From the NCBI RefSeq assembly GCF_001273955.1, contig NZ_LIGI01000001.1, positions 4,381,113-4,445,112 of the forward strand: a stretch of 64,000 nucleotides of DNA, in the 5' to 3' direction. Positions 52,235 through 60,011 of this stretch are shown piece after piece. The translations under genes and the position numbers were made by a program. The notes below the pieces were generated by a model, which saw only the letters and a list, made by a program, of their open reading frames with translations, was not told the origin of the DNA and made no database searches. Origin of the DNA: Bacillus sp. FJAT-27245 (GTDB lineage Bacteria > Bacillota > Bacilli > Bacillales > Cytobacillaceae). The stretch's first letter is position 1. The number at the start of each line of letters is the position of its first letter.

Positions 52235-53500
52235 TTAATCTCCCATTAAAACAGATGCCATCTTACGTGATAATTCATTTTGGACAATGATGTTACCATT
52301 TTTAATTACATAGCGAACTAAAGGTTGATCATTAATTAAATTGCTCAAATCGTCACAATCATAGATAACAATATCAGCATTTTTACCAACCTCTATGCCG
52401 TAAGTATCTCTTACCCCTATTGCCTTAGCCGCGTTATAAGTGACCATATCTAATACTGCACGACGTTGATCCGCAGAACCCATTTGTTGTGATACCTGCA
52501 ATAAGTAGCCAACAGCGATTAAGTCTGCATTACCAAAGGGTGTAAATGCATTGCGAATATTATTGGAGGAATAAGCAAGATTTACCCCATGCTCCATCAT
52601 TGACAATACAGGTGCCATACCGCGAGGAATATTTTTTCTCTCCGTGCGTCCGGTCATAAACATATCCGTTACTGGTAATGGAACGATGGAAACTTCAGCT
52701 TTAGCAATTTTGTCAAAAATAGGAGCTGCCACTTCTGGATCAAGTGACCCTAATGTTGTAACATGTCCGATTGCAACTCTACCTTGATAGCCTCGTTCAA
52801 TTGTCATGTCACAAATTAACTCGATGCATGTATTTTGTGGATCATTCGCATCCGTACCAAAATCGGCATGCATATCAATCGGCAAGTTGTATTTTTCCGC
52901 CAAATCAAAAACGATTTCTAGTTGTTTTTTAGTATCCTCCATTGTTTTTTCACTATAAGGACAACCACCAACTACATCGGCACCCATTTTGATGGATTCT
53001 TCCATCATCTCCAGAACGCCAGGAGATTGAATGATGCCTTCCTGAGGGAATGCAACAATTTGCATATCTAGTACATCTTTAAATTTCTCTTTTAAATCCA
53101 GAAGCACTTCAACCCCAAGAGTCTTCTCGAATGGATCCACATCAGGATGTGCTCTCATTATGGTAGTTCCGTTTAACACCGACCATCTTAATACTCTTTC
53201 AGCCCGTTTTTTCACATCATCATATGTATATAATTTCTTTAATTCAGCCGTATTCTTCAATGCTTCCTCTAATGTTCCTGATATATTAGGTTTGCGATCT
53301 TCAAGAAAAGCTTTATCAGGGTGGATATGACTTTCAATTAGAGTTGGTAACACAGCATTGCCTTTTGCATCAATTTCTTCTAAGTTATTGTCATTTTGAA
53401 TGTGTGCAGTTATTTCCACAATTTTCCCATCAATGATTTTAATATCTTTCTGAGCTTCGCCATCTTTGATATGTGCATTTCGTATTATTAAATTACCCAT
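52235..53500 (-). CDS. Cytosine-deaminase-like amidohydrolase with altered active-site residues
   Basis: A 421-residue amidohydrolase-superfamily protein (CodA/AtzC-like). The first metal histidines are kept ('ESHIHPDKAF', His58 and His60), as are His211 ('DMHADFGTD') and 'AIGHVTTLGS'. Two positions differ from CodA: the catalytic Glu of 'HxDE' is Phe214, and the metal/catalytic Asp pair before the 'PFG' block is Asn313-Asn314 ('YSSNNIRNAFTPFG'). Deamination by the CodA mechanism is therefore doubtful; another hydrolysis or a changed metal site is possible. The ATG at 53500 follows a GGGGG ribosome binding site; an upstream start at 53614 runs through a terminator. Confidence 0.8.
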   Translation of the reverse strand: MGNLIIRNAHIKDGEAQKDIKIIDGKIVEITAHIQNDNNLEEIDAKGNAVLPTLIESHIHPDKAFLEDRKPNISGTLEEALKNTAELKKLYTYDDVKKRAERVLRWSVLNGTTIMRAHPDVDPFEKTLGVEVLLDLKEKFKDVLDMQIVAFPQEGIIQSPGVLEMMEESIKMGADVVGGCPYSEKTMEDTKKQLEIVFDLAEKYNLPIDMHADFGTDANDPQNTCIELICDMTIERGYQGRVAIGHVTTLGSLDPEVAAPIFDKIAKAEVSIVPLPVTDMFMTGRTERKNIPRGMAPVLSMMEHGVNLAYSSNNIRNAFTPFGNADLIAVGYLLQVSQQMGSADQRRAVLDMVTYNAAKAIGVRDTYGIEVGKNADIVIYDCDDLSNLINDQPLVRYVIKNGNIIVQNELSRKMASVLMGD

Positions 53501-53581
53501 GGAAAAATACCCCCTGTAATTAAATTCATATATGGTACACAAAAAAAAGATTATATTGTGATATAAACTAAAAAGGTTTTC

Positions 53582-53636
53582 TAAAAAAGGGCCTGTCCCC
53601 CAGCTCGTTAACACTTTACCAAACTGGGGAATTGCC
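53582..53636 (-). terminator. Terminator/dispersed repeat between SDR and deaminase-like genes
   Basis: On the minus strand GGGC..CCCCAG / CTGGGG..GCCC followed by CTTTTTTAG. The outer sequence GGGCCTGTCCCC is another variant of the GTGCC/GGCCTGTCCC repeat type seen elsewhere in the window. Confidence 0.75.
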
Positions 53637-53657
53637 CTGTAATTTTAAAAAATACAA

Positions 53658-54413
53658 TTATCCAATTGATTGTCCACCATCAATTTTCATTTCAACACCA
53701 TTTATATGCATAGCTCTGTCACTTGCTAAATAGGCCGAGAAATAGGCAACATCTTCAGAGCGACCAATACGTTCAGATGGAATACTAGCTATTTGTCGAA
53801 CAACTGCCGGATGTTCTTGATCGATTGCGTAGCGGACCATTGGAGTATCGGTTAATCCTGGACATAGTGAAACAGCACGAATTCCATCTTTCGCATAATT
53901 GAAAGCAAGCTGTTTCGTGTATCCAACAAGTGCATGCTTAGAAGTAATATATGCTGCGTCTCCAACACCAGCAATTGTTCCTCCAATTGAAGCGACATTA
54001 ATAAATGTTCCCTTCCCTTTTTCAAGCATATGTGGCAGGAGCGCATTTGTTAGTAAATAGACTGCTTTAACGTTCACAGCCATGATTCTATCCCATTCAT
54101 CTTCAGTAATATCAAGAGATGCTTTAAAATCCGCCAAAATAGCAGCATTGTTCACACAAATATCAACTGTTCCAAACTCATCAAGCGCTTTATTAATCAT
54201 AATCTGAACATCTTCTTTTTTAGAAATGTCAGCAACAATACTAAGTACAGTTCCATTATTATCTTTGATTAGTTTCTCAGTTTCAGCTAAACCTACCGCA
54301 TTCAAATCATTAAGGATAACCTTGGCACCTTCTTTTGCATACTCAATTGCCTGTGCTCTACCTAGTCCTGATGCAGCGCCTGTAATTAATGCAACTTTCT
54401 CTTGTAACAACAT
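53658..54413 (-). CDS. Short-chain dehydrogenase/reductase
   Basis: A 251-residue classical SDR: cofactor loop 'ALITGAASGLGRAQAIEYA' (TGxxxGxG), 'NNAAIL', catalytic 'NVASIGG' and 'YITSKHALVG' (Tyr-x-x-x-Lys), and C-terminal 'INGVEMKIDGGQSIG'. It oxidises or reduces an alcohol/ketone with NAD(P). First of the minus-strand catabolic cluster, separated from the deaminase-like gene by a terminator, so it may be expressed at a different level. Confidence 0.88.
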   Translation of the reverse strand: MLLQEKVALITGAASGLGRAQAIEYAKEGAKVILNDLNAVGLAETEKLIKDNNGTVLSIVADISKKEDVQIMINKALDEFGTVDICVNNAAILADFKASLDITEDEWDRIMAVNVKAVYLLTNALLPHMLEKGKGTFINVASIGGTIAGVGDAAYITSKHALVGYTKQLAFNYAKDGIRAVSLCPGLTDTPMVRYAIDQEHPAVVRQIASIPSERIGRSEDVAYFSAYLASDRAMHINGVEMKIDGGQSIG

Positions 54414-54694
54414 AATACCCCTCCTAAATTTGACCCCTTAATTCCCATTTCTGGGATAAATGATAGTTTTGTAATTTTTAAATAACATTACAAAACTATC
54501 TTAACAAAATAAAAAGATCGTATTAGTAAGGTAAAGCGAAACCGCTTTCAACCTCATCACCCTTTATTATATATAGCATTTCCAACAAGTTCTATATACT
54601 GATTGACCAAAAGGAACGAGCACAAACTATTAAACATGCATAACAATTTTAATATTACATTACTTTCTAACAAGCCTTTGTTCACTTTGAACAA

Positions 54695-55095
54695 ATGAAA
54701 ACTATATCTTATAAGAAACTGAAAGAGACTCTTTCAACTGAAAGACAAAAAAAGGGTGTCAATTATGGAAGGCTAAGCACTGAAGAAAAAGCAAGTGAGG
54801 GTTACAGCATAACTGAACAACTACAAACTTTACGTCAATATGCACAACTATATGGAGGTGAAATAGCAGAGAAAAAAGCGAGTTAGAACAAAAGAAGAAT
54901 GACATTACGGTACAATAAGCTCACACGATTCAAAGATTAGACCAACTGAGCCGATTGAAAAACTTTTGGAACATAATTTTTAAAAGCGCTTCAAGAGAAA
55001 GGAAAAAACATTTACTTCAAAAGCTAATAAAAGAAATCTCAGTAAAAAAAATTACTAGACAAACCACGAACTATTAAAAAAATTCGACTTTGACT
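54695..55095 (+). pseudogene. Decayed serine recombinase
   Basis: The first 63 codons encode 'VNYGRLSTEEKASEGYSITE', the N-terminal resolvase motif with the catalytic serine (usually Y-x-R-x-S-T-x-E-Q), then 'LRQYAQLYGGEIAEKK'. After the stop, other frames still show 'SASRERKKHLLQKLIKEISV', typical of the C-terminal part of large serine recombinases, with further stops. The central several hundred codons are missing. This is a relic of a phage, transposon or cassette recombinase. The 54414-54694 flank shows nothing recognisable. Confidence 0.65.
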
Positions 55096-55502
55096 TTCAG
55101 AGTTAATTTATTAAAGACCTTTATACTTCTCCATTTGTTATATCGAGAAACGGATAATACAAATGGTTTTCCACAGTCAATACCCGCTTCCGACAAAGAA
55201 TTTTCCTTTATTTACAACTTTTTTTACCTCTGTTTATGGTAAGGCTCACCGCATCTTTAAAAGTGGCGGTTTTTAATTGGTATGATGTCACCTTTATCTA
55301 GGATAATCATGCAGGTGATTACCATTTGGCTTTGCTCTCAATACCTCAGCTAAAAAAACATTAACTTGTTGATCCTTTCCAAGATATTCATTACTTATTT
55401 AAGCCAATAATCACATTTTACAAATTCGGACTTATTAATTTGAAAGTCAGGAATAGAATGATAATGGTTTTACTTTACTAATATTAGGGGGAGAAGAATG
55501 TA
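55096..55502. other. Gene-free region with a small minus-strand relic
   Basis: About 400 AT-rich bases. A 34-codon minus-strand stretch (55294-55399, 'GKDQQVNVFLAEVLRAKPNG') looks protein-like but has no start and no identified family. A weak plus-strand hairpin (ACCGC / GCGGT then TTTTTAAT) is near 55248-55277. The next gene's GGGGGAG ribosome binding site ends the region. Confidence 0.35.
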
Positions 55503-56285
55503 ATGAAAATATTAAGGCTTGGGCATGCAATGTATATGTTTACAAGTAAGGAAGGGAAAAATTACCTCGTAGATCCGTTTTTTGATTTAAATCCAGGATT
55601 TCCACAACATCTAGACAATAAAGATTTTTATAATGCTATTGGTTGTGTATTTTTGACACACGGACATTTTGATCATACAAGTGGACTTTCTAAAATAGTG
55701 GAAAACAAACCTGACATTATGGTTGTTGCACAATATGATTTGGCCATGATACTTCTGCAAAAGGGCATTAAAAATATACTTCCCATTAATCTAGGTGGTT
55801 CGGTCTCCTTCGAGGACCTTAACGTCACAATGGTTCAAGCAAAACATACATCCTCATACGGGGAGATAGAAGGAACCCCAATATATGCGGGTGAGGCATC
55901 TGGTTATATTTTTGACTTTGCCAATGATTATACAGTTTACCATTCTGGTGATACGGCTCTTATGTACGATATGAAGTTGATTCAAGATGTGTATAATCCA
56001 GAGATTGCAATATTATCTTCATCAGGACACTTTACAATGGGGCCAAAAGAAGCAGCTTATGCAGTAAAGCACCTATTGAAAGTTCAATACGTTATTCCAA
56101 GCCATACATTTCCATCCAAAAAAAGTGCCACATCACCGGAGACCCTAGATCAATTATTGAACGCCTTTCCCGTAGTGGAAAATATGATAGATAGAGATAA
56201 GGACCTAAAAGAGTTGTTAAACGATTATCAACAAACCGAAGTGGTAACGATGGGATATGGAGAGGACAGGGAATTTAAGAAATAG
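55503..56285 (+). CDS. MBL-fold metal-dependent hydrolase (UPF0173-like)
   Basis: A 260-residue beta-lactamase-fold protein of the YtkL/UPF0173 type. Metal motif 'LTHGHFDHTSGL', then 'VQAKHTSSYG', 'YHSGDTALMYDMKLI' and 'HFTMGPKEAAYAVKHL'; 'VIPSHTFPS' carries the last histidine. Function of the family is unknown. It is followed by its own terminator and lies next to the LysR and CofE-like genes. Confidence 0.85.
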   Translation: MKILRLGHAMYMFTSKEGKNYLVDPFFDLNPGFPQHLDNKDFYNAIGCVFLTHGHFDHTSGLSKIVENKPDIMVVAQYDLAMILLQKGIKNILPINLGGSVSFEDLNVTMVQAKHTSSYGEIEGTPIYAGEASGYIFDFANDYTVYHSGDTALMYDMKLIQDVYNPEIAILSSSGHFTMGPKEAAYAVKHLLKVQYVIPSHTFPSKKSATSPETLDQLLNAFPVVENMIDRDKDLKELLNDYQQTEVVTMGYGEDREFKK

Positions 56286-56354
56286 CATATTATATAAAGA
56301 GGTTACCAATCTCGTTGTCCCACATGGCCTCTAATACAACCAGTTAATTAATAG

Positions 56355-56387
56355 AACAGAGATGAGTTCTTTATCATCTCTGTTTTG
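56355..56387 (+). terminator. Terminator after the UPF0173-like gene
   Basis: AACAGAGATGA / TCATCTCTGTT with an eight-base loop, then TTTGATTGTT. Confidence 0.85.
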
Positions 56388-56510
56388 ATTGTTCCTTTTG
56401 GCAATCTCTCCGATTTTATCTAGTGAGGTTGTCTATCATTGGTCATAATTAAAACTGCATCTATTTGTGATGTGGTTCACCGCGATACATCTAAATGAGT
56501 TTTCACTGGT

Positions 56511-57395
56511 TCAGACTTTATGTATACTTTCTACAAACTTCTTGGCTGCACGCGATAATGGAACATTTTTTAAATAGCATATGCCAATACTCCTTTTTGG
56601 GATTTCCTCTTCAAGCCTTATTTCGTATAATTCCCCTCTTTCTAAATAATCCTTTGAAAACTCTTTTATTACACAAGAAATACCTAAATTTATCTTCGTG
56701 AATTCTAAAACTAAGTCATATGACCCAAGTTCAAATACAGGAGAAATATGAAAGCCCCTCTTTTTAAAGAAATTTTCTACAAACATGCGTGAATTCGATT
56801 TCTTTTCTAAAAATATAAGTGGCATCTCCATTAAAAACTTTAAACTAACCGGTTTATTTGTTAATCTTTTGAATTTTTCTCCACAGACAAAAATATCTTG
56901 GATTTCTTTACACGGCATCACTTGAATGTGGTCATCATGGAATGGCAAATTGCATATTCCCAAATCTGCCTTTCCGGATTTAATAAAATTACAGATTTCT
57001 GTTGTGGTTCCATTTAATATATTTAATTTGATTCCGGGATATCGTGCATGAAATTCCTCCAAATATGGTAATAAAAAATAGCGCGAGATAGTATCTCCAA
57101 CCCCAATACGTAATTTCCCAGTTCTTAATGTTTTAAAATCTAATATTTTCTCCTCCGCGACATTGATCATTCCTAAAGCTGAATTAATATGCTCATTTAA
57201 TAATTTTCCTTCATTCGTCAATAATATGCCCTTTGGTGTTCGATAGAAGAGTTGTATCTCTAATTCATTCTCAAGCTTCATAATCGCTTGACTGACCGCT
57301 GATTGTGTCAAATATAATTCTTGTGCTGCTTTCGAAAAACTTTTATTTCGGCTAACGACGTTAAATATGCGATATAAATCCAAATTTCCTATCAT
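56511..57395 (-). CDS. LysR family regulator next to the CofE-like gene
   Basis: A 294-residue LysR-type protein: winged helix 'NKSFSKAAQELYLTQSAVSQ', then effector domain ('GKLRIGVGDTISRYFLLPYL', 'GKADLGICNLPF', 'LGISCVIKEFSKDYL'). Divergent from the CofE-like gene with 137 bases between starts, which points to that gene as its target. A LysR-type inverted repeat lies in the gap. Confidence 0.88.
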   Translation of the reverse strand: MIGNLDLYRIFNVVSRNKSFSKAAQELYLTQSAVSQAIMKLENELEIQLFYRTPKGILLTNEGKLLNEHINSALGMINVAEEKILDFKTLRTGKLRIGVGDTISRYFLLPYLEEFHARYPGIKLNILNGTTTEICNFIKSGKADLGICNLPFHDDHIQVMPCKEIQDIFVCGEKFKRLTNKPVSLKFLMEMPLIFLEKKSNSRMFVENFFKKRGFHISPVFELGSYDLVLEFTKINLGISCVIKEFSKDYLERGELYEIRLEEEIPKRSIGICYLKNVPLSRAAKKFVESIHKV

Positions 57396-57437
57396 ATAAG
57401 CACTCCTTATATCAGATATTACATATATTAATTTTAC

Positions 57438-57453
57438 TTATAACAGCTTATAA
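57438..57453. promoter_or_regulatory. Probable LysR-binding inverted repeat
   Basis: TTATAA-CAGC-TTATAA, containing two overlapping T-N11-A arrangements, midway between the divergent lysR and CofE-like genes. Confidence 0.5.
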
Positions 57454-57532
57454 AGGTATAGTAAATTTATAGCGTTTTGAAAATATGTAAATAATCCTTT
57501 TTAAAGGTTACCCGATTAGAGGAGAGATTATA

Positions 57533-58723
57533 TTGACTAGAGCTGTTGGAACAGTAGTTCGCGGGCTTCGCGGACCTATTATCAACAAAGGAGATAATAT
57601 CGAACAAATCGTTGTTGAAACAGTAATAAATGCCGCAAAACTGGAAGGCTTTTCTATAGAGGATCGTGACATTGTAACAGTAACTGAATCCATTGTCGCT
57701 CGTGCACAAGGAAACTATGCAACCATTGACGATATAGCAGCAGATATTAAAGGAAAATTCGGTGACGAAACAATTGGGATTATTTTTCCGATTCTTAGCC
57801 GTAATCGATTTGCAAACTGCTTACGGGGGATAGCAAAAGGGGCAAAGAGGATTGTATTAATGTTAAGCTATCCATCTGATGAAGTTGGGAATCACCTTGT
57901 AGATATCGATGAACTAGACAATAAGGGCATAAATCCATGGACAGATGTATTATCTGAAGCCCAGTTCCGTGAACATTTCGGTTTTATCCATCATCCATTT
58001 ACAGGTGTTGATTACATCGAATACTATAAATCCCTGATTGAAGCTGAAGGTGTAACGTGCGAGGTTATTTTCTCTAACAACCCAAAAACCATTTTGGACT
58101 ATACAAAGAATGTTTTAACTTGTGATATCCACTCACGTTTTAGAACAAAACGGATTTTAACAAACGCTGGTGCTGAAAAAGTATATGGACTTGATGATAT
58201 TCTTTCAGAGTCAATTAATGGAAGCGGTTTTAATGAGGCTTATGGTCTACTTGGATCAAATAAAGCAACTGAAGACAGCGTAAAACTATTTCCAAACAAC
58301 TGTCAGCCAATCGTAGATGGCATTCAAGCCAAAATCAAAGAAGTCACCGGTAAAACAGTTGAAGTAATGGTTTATGGCGATGGTGCATTCAAAGATCCAG
58401 TGGGTAAAATTTGGGAGCTTGCGGATCCAGTAGTATCTCCAGCTTACACTGAAGGACTTAATGGCACTCCAAACGAAGTGAAATTAAAATACCTGGCAGA
58501 TAACAACTTCTCTCATCTTCAGGGAGAAGAGTTAAAACAGGCTATTTCCGAATACATCCAGAATAAAAAAGAAGACCTGGTCGGTGCCATGGAAGCACAA
58601 GGTACTACACCTCGTAAACTTACAGACCTAATTGGATCTTTATCCGATTTGACTTCTGGAAGTGGAGACAAAGGAACACCCATGGTCTATATCCAAGGTT
58701 ACTTCGATAACTATACAAAATAA
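57533..58723 (+). CDS. Coenzyme F420-0:L-glutamate ligase (CofE)-like protein
   Basis: A 396-residue protein similar to CofE-type ligases, which attach glutamate to coenzyme F420-0. It begins 'VGTVVRGLRGPIINKGDNIE', with 'IEDRDIVTVTESIVARAQGN' matching the CofE nucleotide-binding region, and carries 'MVYGDGAFKDPVGKIWELAD' near the C-terminus. It is longer than archaeal CofE (about 250). F420 is not known to be made by Bacillus, and no other cof genes are visible, so the substrate is probably different. Start is TTG with GAGGAGAG upstream. A LysR regulator is divergent. Confidence 0.72.
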   Translation: MTRAVGTVVRGLRGPIINKGDNIEQIVVETVINAAKLEGFSIEDRDIVTVTESIVARAQGNYATIDDIAADIKGKFGDETIGIIFPILSRNRFANCLRGIAKGAKRIVLMLSYPSDEVGNHLVDIDELDNKGINPWTDVLSEAQFREHFGFIHHPFTGVDYIEYYKSLIEAEGVTCEVIFSNNPKTILDYTKNVLTCDIHSRFRTKRILTNAGAEKVYGLDDILSESINGSGFNEAYGLLGSNKATEDSVKLFPNNCQPIVDGIQAKIKEVTGKTVEVMVYGDGAFKDPVGKIWELADPVVSPAYTEGLNGTPNEVKLKYLADNNFSHLQGEELKQAISEYIQNKKEDLVGAMEAQGTTPRKLTDLIGSLSDLTSGSGDKGTPMVYIQGYFDNYTK

Positions 58724-58725
58724 AA

Positions 58726-58998
58726 TCAATACAAAAGGATGTCTCCTAAATCGAGACATCCTTTTTTACTTTCAGGATTTAAAACTTGTAATTGTTCATC
58801 TTCCTGAATCGCTAAATCTAAAAATCTCTCATTCTTCTTATACACATCGGGAATTTCATTTATCTTATCAACTATTGTCTCTACTTGTTGATTATCTATA
58901 ATCCATTCTCCCAATTTCCTTTTAAGATACTGTGAGGTAATATTTCCTGCATTTTTAATACCATCCCAAGCTAGTCCAGCTAATATTGTTGAAGTTAA
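58726..58998 (-). pseudogene. Small ORF with good ribosome binding site but no start codon
   Basis: Minus-strand frame of about 90 codons ('TILAGLAWDGIKNAGN', 'QVETIVDKINEIPDVYKKNE') with the look of a real protein. A strong AAAAAGGGGGAG lies at its 5' end, but no ATG, GTG or TTG occurs at a usable distance in frame. The C-terminal codons are shared with the terminator at 58734-58768. It is most likely a gene whose start codon was lost and whose end was fused to a terminator. Family not recognised. Confidence 0.4.
58734..58768 (+). terminator. Terminator after the CofE-like gene
   Basis: AAAGGATGTCTC / GAGACATCCTTT with a seven-base loop and T-tract. Confidence 0.92.
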
Positions 58999-59036
58999 GA
59001 CTCCCCCTTTTTCTAAATAATAACAATTAAAATAAA

Positions 59037-59073
59037 AACAGCCTATCTTAAAATTGTGATAGACTGATTTTCA
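59037..59073 (-). terminator. Terminator of rlmH
   Basis: On the minus strand CAGTCTATC / GATAGGCTG with a ten-base loop, then TTTTTATTTT. Confidence 0.8.
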
Positions 59074-59095
59074 ATACATTTTATTAAAACCTCAT

Positions 59096-59575
59096 TTACT
59101 TATGATATGGTTCATTCCTATTTATCCGAAACGCCCGATATATCTGTTCTACAAGAATCAGCCGCATAAGCTGATGAGGAAAGGTCATTTTCGAAAAAGA
59201 AAGCTTCTCATTGGCCCGGCTCAGGACCTCGCTGCTTAAGCCGAGCGAACCGCCAATAATAAAAGCGATTTTGCTTTTGCCGTGGAGGGCGAGCCTGTCC
59301 AGGTTGGCGGCAAGCTCCTCGGACGATTGCATCTTTCCTTCAATGGCCAGGGCGATGACATGGGCATCGGAGCTGACCTTAGCAAGAATCCGCTCCCCTT
59401 CCTTTTTCTTGACCTGTTCCATTTCGGCTTCGCTCATTTCCTCAGGCGCCTTTTCATCGGGAACTTCAATGATTTCAATTTTGGCATAGGCGGACAGGCG
59501 TTTCGTATATTCCTCGATCCCCTGCTTCAAATATTTTTCTTTCAATTTACCAACCGTTACGACAGAGATATTCAC
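59096..59575 (-). CDS. rlmH: 23S rRNA (pseudouridine1915-N3)-methyltransferase
   Basis: A 159-residue SPOUT methyltransferase that methylates pseudouridine 1915 in the large-subunit rRNA. It matches Bacillus RlmH (YydA) almost throughout: '[20 protein letters not shown]', '[12 protein letters not shown]' region, SAM knot '[17 protein letters not shown]' and C-terminal '[14 protein letters not shown]'. The GTG at 59575 gives the family's exact length; the TTG at 59584 is too close to the AAAGGG ribosome binding site. In staphylococci the 3' end of this gene is the insertion site of SCC elements. Confidence 0.96.
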   Translation of the reverse strand: MNISVVTVGKLKEKYLKQGIEEYTKRLSAYAKIEIIEVPDEKAPEEMSEAEMEQVKKKEGERILAKVSSDAHVIALAIEGKMQSSEELAANLDRLALHGKSKIAFIIGGSLGLSSEVLSRANEKLSFSKMTFPHQLMRLILVEQIYRAFRINRNEPYHK

Positions 59576-59621
59576 AATCCACAACCCTTTACAGAATGGT
59601 TACAAACAGTTTACAAACACG

Positions 59622-59746
59622 TTATCCACAGAACTTATCCACATGTCCACATTTTCTATCCACATATTGTAGCAGATCATTCGTTCGCCACAACATATAT
59701 AGCCGTATTTTGACAAAATTCACAGCTTGTTGATAAGTTATCCACA
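59622..59746. other. DnaA-box cluster between rlmH and yyzF
   Basis: Three exact TTATCCACA boxes (59622-59630, 59635-59643, 59738-59746) plus single-mismatch copies ATGTCCACA (59643-59651), CTATCCACA (59656-59664) and TTTTCCACA (59961-59969 region). Bacillus subtilis is known to carry a DnaA-box cluster at the same gene (yydA = rlmH) that titrates DnaA and restrains initiation. The position fits an origin-proximal regulatory cluster, not the origin itself. Confidence 0.8.
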
Positions 59747-59835
59747 TCTACTTTTTCCAAAATCGGAAAGGTTTCGTGCTCATCTACGACCATATCAAGT
59801 GCAAGATCCACGTGTTCTTCGCAACAATAAATCAA
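59677..59835 (-). CDS. yyzF: CxxH/CxxC zinc-ribbon-like small protein
   Basis: A 52-residue protein starting at TTG ('MIYCCEEHVDLALDMVVDEH' with the start read as Met) and ending 'CEFCQNTAIYVVANE'. The CCxxH and CxxC pairs are the hallmark of the YyzF family that sits between htrC and rlmH in many Bacillus. GGAGGTGG lies seven bases upstream of the TTG; the longer frame to 59904 has no support. Probably binds one zinc; function unknown. Exact DnaA boxes overlap its 3' half. Confidence 0.8.
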   Translation of the reverse strand: MIYCCEEHVDLALDMVVDEHETFPILEKVDVDNLSTSCEFCQNTAIYVVANE

Positions 59836-59970
59836 GTTTGTCCACCTCCATCTTCTTTGCAACCGATAACTCTTTGATGTCAGCTCTATGTATAGTTTCC
59901 ACACCAGAAAACGAGTTATTCACATCATACCATACTGTACAACCCCTAATCCCTTCAACTTTTCCACAGC

Positions 59971-60005
59971 AAAAAACGGGAAGGCCCCACGTAAGGCCCT
60001 CCCGT
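59971..60005 (-). terminator. Terminator of htrC
   Basis: On the minus strand ACGGGAGGGCC / GGGCCTTCCCGT (one bulge) followed by TTTTTG. Confidence 0.9.
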
Positions 60006-60011
60006 TCCATT

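Noticed and set aside
59622..59746. Replication origin (oriC)
   Set aside because: DnaA boxes are present, but there is no dnaA/dnaN gene or AT-rich unwinding element next to them, and the locus matches the known titration cluster at yydA.
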